A stretch of 64,000 bases of DNA, taken from contig NZ_FMHI01000006.1 in the NCBI RefSeq assembly GCF_900090145.1, positions 186,001 through 250,000 on the forward strand. Direction: 5' to 3'. Made by a program: the position numbers and the translations under genes. Below, piece by piece: positions 7,576-15,987 of this stretch (positions within the stretch are counted from its first letter, which is position 1; each line of letters opens with the position of its first letter). This DNA comes from Streptomyces sp. WMMB 322. GTDB lineage: Bacteria; Actinomycetota; Actinomycetes; Streptomycetales; Streptomycetaceae. The notes beneath the pieces are model-generated. The model was not told the DNA's origin, did no database searches, and saw only the letters and a program-made list of their open reading frames with translations.

Positions 7576-9057
7576 TCAGCGTTCGCGCTTCTCCACCGAG
7601 ACCGGAAGGTCGAAGACGACGCGGGTACCGCGCTCCGGTGCAGGCAGCATGTCGAACTCTCCGCCCAACTCGCCCTCCACCAGCGTCCGTACGATCTGGA
7701 GTCCCAGATTGCCGGTCTGCTTGGCATCGAAGCCCTCGGGCAGGCCCCGGCCGTCGTCCTGGACGGTGACCAGCAGCCTGCCCGGCTCCTTGCCCTTGCC
7801 GCCCGTGCGCACCGCGCCGACTTCGATCGTGCCCTGTGCACCCGGACCGAAGCCGTGCTCCAGGGCGTTCTGCAGAACCTCGGTGAGCACCATCGACAGG
7901 GGTGTGGCGACCTCCGCCTCCAGCACCCCGAAGTGGCCGGTGCGACGGCCGGTGACCCGGCCCGGTGAGATCTCGGCGACCATCGCCAGCACCCTGTCGG
8001 CGATCTCGTCGAACTCGACACTCTCGTCCAGGGTCTGGGAGAGCGTCTCGTGCACGATGGCGATCGAACCGACCCTCCTCACGGCCTCGTTGAGTGCGTC
8101 GCGTCCGCGGTCCGAGTCCATCCTGCGGGCCTGCAGGCGCAGCAGCGCGGCAACCGTCTGCAAGTTGTTCTTCACCCGGTGGTGGATCTCGCGGATCGTG
8201 GCGTCCTTGGTCATCAACTCCCGCTCGCGGCGCCGCACTTCGGTGATGTCGCGCAGCAGGATGAGCGAACCGATGCGTGTTCCCTTGGGTTCGAGCGGGA
8301 TGGCGCGCAGCTGTACGACGCAGTCGTTGGCCTCGACCTCTGCGCCGCGCGGGGCCCAGCCGCTCGCCAGCTTCACCAGCGCCTCGTCGACGGGGGCGCG
8401 GGAGGGCGCGAGTTCGGCGGTGACCCGGCCGAGGTGGAGCCCCACGATCTCCGTGGCGAGGCCGAGCCGGTGGTACGCGGAGAGGGCGTTGGGACTGGCG
8501 TACTGGACGATTCCGTCCGAGTCGAGCCGGATCAGTCCGTCGCCCACGCGCGGCAGATGGTCGATGTCGAGTTGCTCTCCCGGGAAGGGGAAGGAGCCCG
8601 TCGCGATCATCTGGGCCAGGTCGGACGCACTTTGCAGATACGTGAGTTCGAGCCGGCTGGGAGTGCGCACCGTCAGCAGATTCGTGTTGCGCGCGATGAC
8701 GCCGAGGATGCGGCCCTCCCGGCACACGGGGATGGACTCGACCCGTACGGGTACCTCCTCGCGCCACTCGGGATCTCCCTCGCGCACGATCCGGCCCTCG
8801 TCGAGCGCCGCGTCGAGCAGCGGCCGCCGGCCCCGCGGCACGAGGTGGCCCACCATGTCGTCCTGGTGCGAGGTGGGCCCGGTGTTGGGCCGCATCTGGG
8901 CGACGGAGACGTAGCGCGTGCCGTCCCGGGTGGGGACCCACAGCACGAGGTCCGCGAAGGAGAGGTCCGAGAGCAGCTGCCACTCGGAGATGAGCAGATG
9001 CAGCCACTCCAGATCGGTGTCGGAGAGGGCCGTGTGCTGCCGTACGAGGTCGTTCAT
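7576..9057 (-). CDS. pdtaS: PdtaS-type cytoplasmic sensor histidine kinase (GAF-PAS-HisKA_2)
   Basis: 493 residues from the ATG at 9057 (an ATG three codons earlier at 9066 is also possible). The N-terminal half has a GAF-like sensor region (WQLLSDLSFADLVLWVP), then a PAS region (about 160-260, DGIVQYASPNALSAYHRLGL), then a HisKA_2 phosphoacceptor helix with the motif EIHHRVKNNLQTV (His about 292) and a HATPase domain with LQNALEHGF, DDGRGLPEGF and GNLGLQIV. There is no membrane segment, so it senses a cytoplasmic signal. In mycobacteria PdtaS phosphorylates the RNA-binding antiterminator PdtaR and lies beside whiB1, the same neighbour as here. No response-regulator gene is adjacent. Confidence 0.92.
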   Translation of the reverse strand: MNDLVRQHTALSDTDLEWLHLLISEWQLLSDLSFADLVLWVPTRDGTRYVSVAQMRPNTGPTSHQDDMVGHLVPRGRRPLLDAALDEGRIVREGDPEWREEVPVRVESIPVCREGRILGVIARNTNLLTVRTPSRLELTYLQSASDLAQMIATGSFPFPGEQLDIDHLPRVGDGLIRLDSDGIVQYASPNALSAYHRLGLATEIVGLHLGRVTAELAPSRAPVDEALVKLASGWAPRGAEVEANDCVVQLRAIPLEPKGTRIGSLILLRDITEVRRRERELMTKDATIREIHHRVKNNLQTVAALLRLQARRMDSDRGRDALNEAVRRVGSIAIVHETLSQTLDESVEFDEIADRVLAMVAEISPGRVTGRRTGHFGVLEAEVATPLSMVLTEVLQNALEHGFGPGAQGTIEVGAVRTGGKGKEPGRLLVTVQDDGRGLPEGFDAKQTGNLGLQIVRTLVEGELGGEFDMLPAPERGTRVVFDLPVSVEKRER

Positions 9058-9426
9058 GGAGGGCACACCGACGAGCCTACCGGCGGGCCGGACCGGGCGG
9101 TGTGGCCGCCTTCTCCCGGCTCCTGCCGCATCGGCCGGAATTCATACGTTCCTGATGAACTTTGCCGACGGCATGGACAGACAAGAGTGGTCTAGTCCAC
9201 AATCGCTGCCAGGCAAGCAGTACTGGCTTCTGCCTTCCCCGCACAGGAGGGCGGAGTGGGACCCGGGCGTCGTCTGCCCTGATGGCACCCCGGTCTCCGG
9301 CATCGGGCTGCGGTGCCGGACGGGTTGAGGGTCCCGCCCCGGCGCCGTGGCCCGAGGTGTGTCCGGGGTCCGCCCCCTGCGCTCTGCGCCGCTCCCCCGG
9401 CCTTCCCGTACCGACGGCACGCGCGC
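9058..9426. other. Gene-free interval with a DasR-like site
   Basis: No convincing reading frame is present in about 370 bases between the histidine-kinase start and the SIS gene stop. It contains the DasR-like palindrome at 9186-9201, then AGGAGG at 9245-9250 followed by an in-line GTG at 9256 whose frame stops after eight codons. This is what remains if a DasR-controlled rightward gene was lost, but it could equally be the control region of the kinase gene. Confidence 0.4.
9186..9201. promoter_or_regulatory. DasR operator-like palindrome (dre-like)
   Basis: The sequence agtggtctagtccaca matches 12 of 16 positions of the DasR consensus ACTGGTCTAGACCAGT and keeps both TGGTCTAG and TCCA half-sites. 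It is about 130 bases upstream of the pdtaS start and beyond the end of the SIS gene. Confidence 0.55.
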
Positions 9427-10527
9427 TCAGCGGGTCTCCGTCACCTTTGCCAGCGCGCGGGGTGCGTCCGGGTCCTGGCCGCGGGCGATGGTGACCTCGT
9501 AGGCCAGCATCTGCAGCGGGATGATCTCGAGGATGGGCTGGAGCTCCTCCGGCAGTCCCTCCGTCGGCAGGGCGAAACCCGCGGACGCACGGTCGACCTC
9601 CTCGCGGCTGCCGATGACGACGAGGTCGGCGCCGCGGTCGCGCAGGCGGTCGAGGACGGGTTGCAGCGCCTCACCGCCCCTGCCTTCGGTGACGACCGCG
9701 ATGACCGGCGAGATGTTGTCGACCATGGCCAGCGGGCCGTGCAGCAGGTCGGCGCCCGAGTACGACAGCGCGGGGATGTAGCTGGTCTCCATCAGTTTCA
9801 GCGCCGCTTCCTTCGCCGTGGGATAGCCGTAGCCCCGGGAGGTGAGCACCATCCGCTCGGCGAACCGGTAGCGCCCGGCGAGGGCCTTGACCTCGGGCCG
9901 GCGGTCGAGCACCGACTGCGCCAGGTCCGGCAGCAGCTCCGCCTTGCCGGCGCCCTGACCGCCGCGCATGCCGTCCACGAAGAGGTACAGCGCGAGGAGT
10001 TCGGCCGTGTAGGTCTTCGTCGCCGGGAGGGCCTTCTCCTCGCCCGCGAGGACGTCGATGTGGAATTCGCTGACCTCCGCGAGCGGTGAGGCGGAGTTGT
10101 TCGTCACCGCGAGGGTGAGCGCGCCCGCCTCACGCGCCGCCCGTGTGGAGGCGACGAGGTCCGGTGAGCCGCCCGACTGGCTGACGGTGATGACGAGGCA
10201 GTCCGTCAGGTCCGGCCTGGCACCGTAGGCGGTCGTCGTGGACATCGACGTCAGGCCGCAGGGCTTGCCCAGCAGGATCTCCAGCAGGTACTTGGCATAG
10301 AGCGCGGCGTTGTCGGAGGTGCCGCGCGCGGTCAGCAGCACGAAGCGGGGGCTGCGGGCCGCGACCTCCTCGGCGATCTCACGGATCCTCGGCGCTCCCT
10401 CGTTCAGGATGCGGCGCAGCACCGCCGGCTGTTCGGCCATCTCACCGGACATCACCCGGCCAGGTGCGCTGCGGGGCCGGCCCTGCGACGAGGCCTGCTC
10501 GGGTGTCGGTGCCGAGGTGGCGGACAT
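9427..10527 (-). CDS. SIS-domain sugar-phosphate isomerase/deaminase (GlmS C-terminal-like)
   Basis: 366 residues with two SIS domains: ARGTSDNAALYAKYLLE and ITVSQSGGSPDLVAST in the first, TSRGYGYPTAKEAALKL and SGADLLHGPLAMVD in the second. The C-terminal end DPDAPRALAKVTET matches the tail of GlmS-like isomerases. Without a glutaminase domain such proteins act as glucosamine-6-phosphate deaminases (NagB-II) or related amino-sugar isomerases, which fits the last step after DasABC uptake and DasD hydrolysis. The first glycine-rich N-terminal part (about 25 residues) is poorly conserved, so the ATG at 10527 is the best guess. In S. coelicolor I recall a classical NagB gene at this position, so this may be a functional substitute. 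Confidence 0.85.
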   Translation of the reverse strand: MSATSAPTPEQASSQGRPRSAPGRVMSGEMAEQPAVLRRILNEGAPRIREIAEEVAARSPRFVLLTARGTSDNAALYAKYLLEILLGKPCGLTSMSTTTAYGARPDLTDCLVITVSQSGGSPDLVASTRAAREAGALTLAVTNNSASPLAEVSEFHIDVLAGEEKALPATKTYTAELLALYLFVDGMRGGQGAGKAELLPDLAQSVLDRRPEVKALAGRYRFAERMVLTSRGYGYPTAKEAALKLMETSYIPALSYSGADLLHGPLAMVDNISPVIAVVTEGRGGEALQPVLDRLRDRGADLVVIGSREEVDRASAGFALPTEGLPEELQPILEIIPLQMLAYEVTIARGQDPDAPRALAKVTETR

Positions 10528-10615
10528 GCTTGCTGCCTCCAGTGGAGTCGTCGGGGCCGGGGACGCGCGAGCGGACGGAGGGTCGGGGACGGAGACGGGC
10601 GGGGCGCCCCGGGGG

Positions 10616-12220
10616 TCAGTCGCCGGGGGGCTGTCCGGCGATGACCTCGGCGGCGGCCCGTCCGCACACGCGGGCGGCTCCGTGGGTGGCGATGTGCAGG
10701 GCTCCGGCGGGCGGTGCCTGTGGCACTCCCATCTCGACCACGACGGTATCCGGACGTGAGGCGAGCAGAGCGTCCAGCGCGTCGGCCATCCACGGATGAC
10801 GGTGCACGTCGCGCACCACCGCGACGATCCTACGGTCCGCCGCATCGGCGAGCACACCTGCTGCCAGGCCGGACGGACCTTCGCCTGCCGCGTCCGCCGC
10901 GTATGCCGCAGTGGCGGTGCCGGGCAGCAGCCGCGTCAGTTCGGCGGCGACGCCCCAGGGGGTCTCTCCGCCGACGGCGATGTTGGCGGCGGGTGAGAAC
11001 GAGGCGACGAACGCGGCCCCGGTGAGCGGTTCGAACGCCTGCGTCGCGGCGGTGCCTCCGCCGGGGACGGTGACACGCAGCGCGCGGCGGGCCGCTGCGA
11101 GGCCGACGCCGTCCGCCGTCCCGGTGCGTGCCCCCGCAGGCTCCGCGGCCCCGGCGGCCTGTGACACCGCACGCTCACGGGTTGCGGCGCCGGCACCGTT
11201 CGCCCAGCGCGCGAGCGTGCGCACGCGGCCCGCGGCGTCGGCGAGGCGCTGCTCGGTCAACTCGCCGTCGTGAACTGCCCGTACGAGGGCGTCGCGCAGC
11301 CGCAGGACGGTCTCCTCGTCGGCCAGGCCCCCGCCGACGCACAGGGCGTCCGCGCCCGCGGCGACGGCGAGGACGCTCCCCCGCTCCAGGCCGTAGGTGC
11401 CGGAGATGGCCCGCATCTCCATGCCGTCGGTGACGATCAGGCCGCTGTGTCCGAGGCCGCCGTCCTGGTGTGACGCGCGTAGCAGGCCCATGAGAGCGGC
11501 GGGGCTGAGCGTGCCGGGCAGGGACTCGTCGAGGGCGGGCAGCAGAATGTGCGCGCTCATGACGCCTTTGGCGCCCGAGTCGATCGCGGCCTGGAACGGG
11601 ACGAGTTCACGCTCGCGCAGGGTCCCCATGTCCACGTCGATGCGGGGCAGGGCGTGGTGGGAGTCGACGGCGGTGTCGCCGTGCCCGGGGAAGTGCTTCA
11701 CGCAGGCGGCCACGCCCGCCGACTGCAGCCCCTCGACGTAGGCGACGGTGTGCCGGGCCACCAGCTGCGGGTCGTCGCCGAAGGAACGGACGCCGATGAC
11801 CGGGTTGTCCGGGTCGGAGTTGACGTCCGCGGAGGGCGCCCAGTTGAGGTTGACCCCGCACGCGGCCAGCCGGCGGCCGAGCTCGTGGGCGACGGCACGT
11901 GTCAGAGCGGTGTCGTCGACGTGGCCCAGAGCGAGGTTTCCAGGGAAGGAGGAACCCGTGCGGGCCTCCAGGCGGGTCACGTCGCCGCCCTCCTCGTCGA
12001 TCGCGACCAGCACCTCGGGCCGTACCTCGCGCAGCTGGGCGGTGAGCGCGGCGAGCTGCTCCGGCGATTCGATGTTGCGTCCGAACAGGCCGACGGAGGT
12101 GAGCCCTTCGCCGAGCTGCCGCAGCAGCCACTCGGGCGCGCTGGTGCCGGTGAAACCGGGCTGGAGCACGGTGAGAGCGTCCCGGGTCAGGCTCTCGGTG
12201 CCGGTTGCGAGCGTGGTCAT
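10616..12220 (-). CDS. dasD: Glycoside hydrolase family 3 beta-N-acetylhexosaminidase DasD
   Basis: 534 residues. The NagZ-type motif KHFPGHGDTAVDSH (Lys175-His188) supplies the Asp186-His188 acid/base dyad, and the nucleophile is Asp265 in LIVTDGMEM. The GH3 N-terminal barrel covers about 15-340; a C-terminal sandwich-like domain of about 170 residues follows. No signal peptide is visible, so it should hydrolyse imported chitobiose or related N-acetylglucosaminides inside the cell. It is last-but-one in the leftward das array, 168 bases after dasC. It separates the transporter genes from the SIS isomerase gene and links uptake to catabolism. Confidence 0.9.
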   Translation of the reverse strand: MTTLATGTESLTRDALTVLQPGFTGTSAPEWLLRQLGEGLTSVGLFGRNIESPEQLAALTAQLREVRPEVLVAIDEEGGDVTRLEARTGSSFPGNLALGHVDDTALTRAVAHELGRRLAACGVNLNWAPSADVNSDPDNPVIGVRSFGDDPQLVARHTVAYVEGLQSAGVAACVKHFPGHGDTAVDSHHALPRIDVDMGTLRERELVPFQAAIDSGAKGVMSAHILLPALDESLPGTLSPAALMGLLRASHQDGGLGHSGLIVTDGMEMRAISGTYGLERGSVLAVAAGADALCVGGGLADEETVLRLRDALVRAVHDGELTEQRLADAAGRVRTLARWANGAGAATRERAVSQAAGAAEPAGARTGTADGVGLAAARRALRVTVPGGGTAATQAFEPLTGAAFVASFSPAANIAVGGETPWGVAAELTRLLPGTATAAYAADAAGEGPSGLAAGVLADAADRRIVAVVRDVHRHPWMADALDALLASRPDTVVVEMGVPQAPPAGALHIATHGAARVCGRAAAEVIAGQPPGD

Positions 12221-12388
12221 GTGCGCATTGTCCCTTCACTGTTGGCCCTCACCGGGAGATCCGTCGCGGGCTCGTCGTGCGGCTCGTGCTGCCGTCCCTC
12301 GTCGTCCTTCCGTCGTGGTGCGCGTGCGGCCTTCGTCCGTCCGGCCGGTCCTCGGCCCGCCCTCCGTGTGTGCTCCGCCTGCGCCCCG

Positions 12389-13285
12389 CTATCCCTTCAC
12401 CGCACCGGAGGTGAGTCCGCTGACGGCCTTGCGCTGGAGGTACAGGAAAAGCAGCAGGATCGGCACGGCGAAGAGTGAGGCGGCCGCCATGGTGGCACCC
12501 CAGTCGTCCCCGAACGCCGTCTGGAATCCGGAGAGCCACAGCGGCAGCGTCTGGGACTGTGCGTCCTTGTTGAGGATGAGCACCATCGGGAACTCGTTCC
12601 ACGCCGTGATGAATCCGAACAGGGACGTGGCCATCACACCGGGCGCGAGCAAGGGGAAAATCACCCTGCGGAACGCCTGGGTGCGTCCGCAGCCGTCGAC
12701 CATCGCCGACTCCTCCAGCTCCCTCGGCACGGCTGCCACGTAGCCGCGCAGCGTCAGCACGGTCAGCGGCAGCACCATCACCGTGTAGAAGAGGGTGAGG
12801 GGTACGAGGCTGTTGAGCATGTCGGCGTCCCGCACCGTCATGTAGATCGCGATGACCATGACCTCCCAGGGGGCCATCTGCGCGATCATGAACGTGAGGA
12901 CGATGCTCTTTCGTCCCGTGAAGCGCATGCGCGCCAGGGCGAACGCCGCGAAGAGCGCGATGAGCAGGGCGATTACGACCGCCGTGAGCGTCACGGTGAC
13001 GGAATTCCGCACCAGCGTCCAGAAGTTGTCGGCCCGTACGGCCGTGGCGAAGTGCTCCAGCGTGGGGCTGGTGGGGAACCAGACGGGGGTGTCGGTGACG
13101 ATGTCGCGGTTCGGTTTGAACGCCGTGCTGAACATCCAGTAGACGGGAAAGACGAAGAAGGCGAAGAGCACGAGAGCCGTCGCGTCGGGCCAGATCCCTG
13201 ACCAGGCACGAGCACGGCCGCGAGGCCGCCGGCGGCCCGGCCGGAACGAGCGCCGGCGGTCCGCCGGCGGTGCTGTCACTGTCAC
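12389..13285 (-). CDS. dasC: ABC sugar transporter permease DasC
   Basis: 298 residues, six predicted membrane segments after an arginine-rich N-terminus. The EAA-like loop that docks the ATPase is present as ELEESAMVDGCGRTQAFRRVIFPLLAPG (starting about residue 184; conserved Glu, Ala and Gly). It is the second permease of the chitobiose importer; no ATPase gene lies here, in agreement with the use of the shared multisugar ATPase MsiK in Streptomyces. The GTG start is chosen because it overlaps the dasB stop as GTGA; a second GTG two codons later is also possible. Confidence 0.9.
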   Translation of the reverse strand: MTVTAPPADRRRSFRPGRRRPRGRARAWSGIWPDATALVLFAFFVFPVYWMFSTAFKPNRDIVTDTPVWFPTSPTLEHFATAVRADNFWTLVRNSVTVTLTAVVIALLIALFAAFALARMRFTGRKSIVLTFMIAQMAPWEVMVIAIYMTVRDADMLNSLVPLTLFYTVMVLPLTVLTLRGYVAAVPRELEESAMVDGCGRTQAFRRVIFPLLAPGVMATSLFGFITAWNEFPMVLILNKDAQSQTLPLWLSGFQTAFGDDWGATMAAASLFAVPILLLFLYLQRKAVSGLTSGAVKG

Positions 13286-14286
13286 TTCTCGTCCTCCTCC
13301 TGCCGCATGGCGGCGCGCAGGTAGTACGACATCAGCCCCAGCAGGATCACGATCGTGAGGACGGAGATGGCCGCGCCTGTGCCGTAGTGCTGGTTCCCGA
13401 CGCCCTCGACGAACGCGTAGACGGGCAGGGTCTCGGTGAGGCGGTCCGGCCCGCCCTCGTTGATCGCGAAGATGTGCGGGAACGCCTTGAATATCCAGAT
13501 GACTTCGAGAAACGTCGTCACCAGCAGGAACGGCCGCAGGAAGGGGAGGGTGACCGTGGCGAAGCTCTGCCGGGCGTTCGCACCGTCCAGCGCGGCCGCC
13601 TCGTACAGCTCCCTGGGGATGGTCGTCGTCGCCGCGTAGAGGTTGATCGCGACGAACGGCACCGACGTCCAGACGATGAGCAGCGAGATGACGAAGAACG
13701 TCGGGATCTGCCCGCCGGTCCAGTTGAAGCCCGCCATGGAGTGGAGGCCCACCGCGTCCAGCAGCCAGTTGACGACGCCGAAGCGCTGCGCGAACAGCCA
13801 CTGGTAGACGGTCGTCGCGGCGATGACCGGCATCGCCCAGGCGAGCACGAGACCGGAGGAGAGCAGCAGCCGCATGCGCGGGCCGAGGCGGGCGAGCAGC
13901 AGCCCCGTCAGGGTGCCGAAGAGCATGATCACGGCGACGTTGACGGCGGTGAAGAGCACCGACCGCAAGGTGACCCGCCAGAAGTCCTCACTGCCGAGAG
14001 TGGCGCGGTAGTTGTCAGTTCCTGCCCACTCGGTGACGTGCTGGATCAGCTGCGTCATGTTGAGGTTCTGGAAGGAGAGCAGGCCGTTCATCACCAGCGG
14101 CCAGCCGAGTAGTACGGCGGTGGCCGCGAGCGCCGGGAGCAGCAGCAGGTACGGCAGTCCGCGGGGGCTCGTGCGCTGCCGCCGGCCGTGCGGGCCGCCG
14201 GTCGGCGTGGTGCGTGTCCCCGGTGGTGCTGTGCGAGGTGTGCTGCTGCGCACCGGTGGCGGCGCGCCGTCGGTCTGCACTGGCAT
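13282..14286 (-). CDS. dasB: ABC sugar transporter permease DasB
   Basis: 334 residues. A proline/threonine-rich cytoplasmic N-terminus of about 45 residues precedes six membrane segments (the first LPYLLLLPALAATAVLLG). The EAA loop reads PRELYEAAALDGANARQSF with the expected Glu, Ala and Gly. It pairs with DasC to form the channel of the N,N'-diacetylchitobiose importer. The ATG at 14286 starts about 100 bases after the dasA stop; the interval is filled by a very large hairpin, so dasBC transcripts should be fewer than dasA transcripts. It overlaps dasC by four bases. Confidence 0.9.
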   Translation of the reverse strand: MPVQTDGAPPPVRSSTPRTAPPGTRTTPTGGPHGRRQRTSPRGLPYLLLLPALAATAVLLGWPLVMNGLLSFQNLNMTQLIQHVTEWAGTDNYRATLGSEDFWRVTLRSVLFTAVNVAVIMLFGTLTGLLLARLGPRMRLLLSSGLVLAWAMPVIAATTVYQWLFAQRFGVVNWLLDAVGLHSMAGFNWTGGQIPTFFVISLLIVWTSVPFVAINLYAATTTIPRELYEAAALDGANARQSFATVTLPFLRPFLLVTTFLEVIWIFKAFPHIFAINEGGPDRLTETLPVYAFVEGVGNQHYGTGAAISVLTIVILLGLMSYYLRAAMRQEEDEK

Positions 14287-14313
14287 CGGTGCTCCAGGTC
14301 CCGTGGTCGAGAG

Positions 14314-14387
14314 CCCGGGCTGCCGGTGTGCCGGCAGTCGTGCCGCCCCCTCCGGCAACACGACTGCCGGCACTCCGGCAGCCCGGG
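14314..14387 (-). terminator. Very large intercistronic hairpin between dasA and dasB
   Basis: Two 29-base arms (14314-14342 and 14359-14387) are complementary except for one position, enclosing a 16-base loop. It starts three bases after the dasA stop. Such a structure would end or pause most transcripts and protect the dasA 3' end, giving excess binding protein over permeases. Confidence 0.85.
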
Positions 14388-14390
14388 GCG

Positions 14391-15659
14391 TCACTGCTTC
14401 TGCGAGAGCCTCTTGTTGATCTCGTCCTCGACCGATTCGGCAGCCGCAGCGTGCGACTTCCCCTTGAGCACGGCCGTCATATAGCTCTTCACGGGGTTCG
14501 GCGGGTTCTCCACGGCGGCCCACTGCGGGATCAGAGGCGTCAGACCGCCGCCCGCGACGGCCGGCGCCGCCGCCTCGGCGGCCGGATTGCCCTCGACCTT
14601 CTTCTGCAGTGAGGCCTTGTTCGGTATCACGCCGCCCTCCTGGGCGAGCGCGCCCTCGAACCTGTCGGAGAGTGCGATTCTGAGGAACTCCTTCGCGAGT
14701 TCCTGCTTCTCGCTCCCCGCGGCCACGGCCAGGTTGGAGCCTCCGAGGAAGACGCCTTCGGGCTTGTCCGCGCTCTCACCGGGGATGGTGAAGTACCCGA
14801 TGTCCTTCTTGATCCCGGGATTGGCCTCGACCGCCGTCGCCGCCTCCCATCCCAGCCCGATGAATGCGCCCGTCTTCCCCTTGGCGAAGACTTCGGCCTG
14901 CTGGGGGGTGGCCTCGTCCTTGTCCTTGGGCGCCTTGGAGTACGACGCGTACTTCTCGTAGAGCTTCATGGCGGCGCCGACCCTGGGGTCGTCGAGGTTG
15001 GAGACCCACTTGCCGCCCTGCTTCCTGATGAGGTCCGCCTTCTTGCCGATGAGGAGGCCGTCGAAGAAGTACCAGTTCTGGCCGGGCAGGTAGAGGGGCT
15101 CGGCGTCGGTCTTCTTCTCGATGGCGTCGAGCGCGTCGAAGAACTCGGCGCGTGTCGTGGGGGGTTCGTCGATGCCGGCGTCCGCCCAGATCCGCTTGTT
15201 GTAGATGACGGTGCGGTTGACCGTGTACCAGGGGGCCGCGTACTGCTTTCCGCCGTACACCGCTGACTTGTTGACGGACTCCGTCCAGTCCTTGCCGATG
15301 CTTCTCTTCAGGTCGCCCAGGTCGGCGAGTCCGCCCGTCCTCGCGTACGCGGGGGTCTGGGTGTTGCCGACCTCGATGACGTCCGGCGGATCGGGCTCGG
15401 AGAGGGCGGTGGTCAGTTTCTGCTGGATGCCGTTCCACTGCTGGACCTCGAGGTTCAGCTTGGCTCCGGTCTTCTTCTCGAAGGCCGCCTTGACGTCCTT
15501 CTCCCACTGTTCGGGCGTGGACCCGTCCATGGCCCACAGCGTCAGCGTCTGTCCCTTGAACCCGTCGGCACCGGAGTCCGGCTCACCGCCCGGCCCGCAG
15601 GCCGCAACGCCCGCCATCAGAGCCGCGATTCCTGTCGCGGCGATGAGTCCTCGTCTCAC
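14391..15659 (-). CDS. dasA: Chitobiose-binding lipoprotein DasA
   Basis: 422 residues. The GTG at 15659 with GGGAGGA upstream gives a short signal RRGLIAATGIAALMAG ending in the lipobox GVAAC, so the mature protein is lipid-anchored outside the membrane. The rest is a family 1 extracellular solute-binding protein (LTLWAMDGSTPEQWEKDVK, PPDVIEVGNTQTPAYA, FIGLGWEAATAV). It binds N,N'-diacetylchitobiose for the DasBC channel. The gene lies next to and divergent from its regulator dasR, with two DasR-type sites in the shared 328-base control region. The open frame extends upstream of the GTG, but that part covers the operator and lacks a signal. Confidence 0.92.
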   Translation of the reverse strand: MRRGLIAATGIAALMAGVAACGPGGEPDSGADGFKGQTLTLWAMDGSTPEQWEKDVKAAFEKKTGAKLNLEVQQWNGIQQKLTTALSEPDPPDVIEVGNTQTPAYARTGGLADLGDLKRSIGKDWTESVNKSAVYGGKQYAAPWYTVNRTVIYNKRIWADAGIDEPPTTRAEFFDALDAIEKKTDAEPLYLPGQNWYFFDGLLIGKKADLIRKQGGKWVSNLDDPRVGAAMKLYEKYASYSKAPKDKDEATPQQAEVFAKGKTGAFIGLGWEAATAVEANPGIKKDIGYFTIPGESADKPEGVFLGGSNLAVAAGSEKQELAKEFLRIALSDRFEGALAQEGGVIPNKASLQKKVEGNPAAEAAAPAVAGGGLTPLIPQWAAVENPPNPVKSYMTAVLKGKSHAAAAESVEDEINKRLSQKQ

Positions 15660-15690
15660 GGCTTCCTCCCCAAGGGACCGGGCCTGGTTT

Positions 15691-15706
15691 AATGGTTTAG
15701 ACCAGT
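15691..15706. promoter_or_regulatory. DasR operator (dre) upstream of dasA
   Basis: aatggtttagaccagt matches 14 of 16 positions of the DasR consensus ACTGGTCTAGACCAGT. It is 32 bases upstream of the dasA start in the dasA-dasR intergenic region. Binding here would repress dasA until glucosamine-6-phosphate releases DasR. Confidence 0.85.
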
Positions 15707-15712
15707 CGGCAG

Positions 15713-15728
15713 CTTGGCCTAGACCTTT
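15713..15728. promoter_or_regulatory. Second, weaker DasR-like site
   Basis: cttggcctagaccttt matches 11 of 16 consensus positions and keeps the central CTAGACC. It lies 22 bases, about two helical turns, from the stronger site, so cooperative binding is possible. Confidence 0.45.
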
Positions 15729-15987
15729 AGCTCTTGTCAACGGTGCAGGATCCGACCGGCGGTTCCGTTACCGGAACGACATCTGGGCGGGAGAGTCCCG
15801 CAGCGCCGAGCACGTGCCACGATGTGAGCCGCGAAGTACAGCCGGAACGGAGAGCGAAGACCGGGACACCACCGGAAACGCCGCCGCTCCGGTGCCGTAA
15901 CCGGAGCCGGAGGACGGGCAGTCGGCACGGCCCGCACACACGGAGGAAACCGGTGACGGCGGCACGACACGAAGGGGAAGGCGAGCC

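Noticed and set aside
9256..9328. Residues read as VVCPDG in the gap before the SIS gene, considered as a NagB N-terminus
   Set aside because: Only four or five residues resemble NagB, the frame differs from that of the best GTG, and the similarity ends at once; kept only as a weak hint in the findings.
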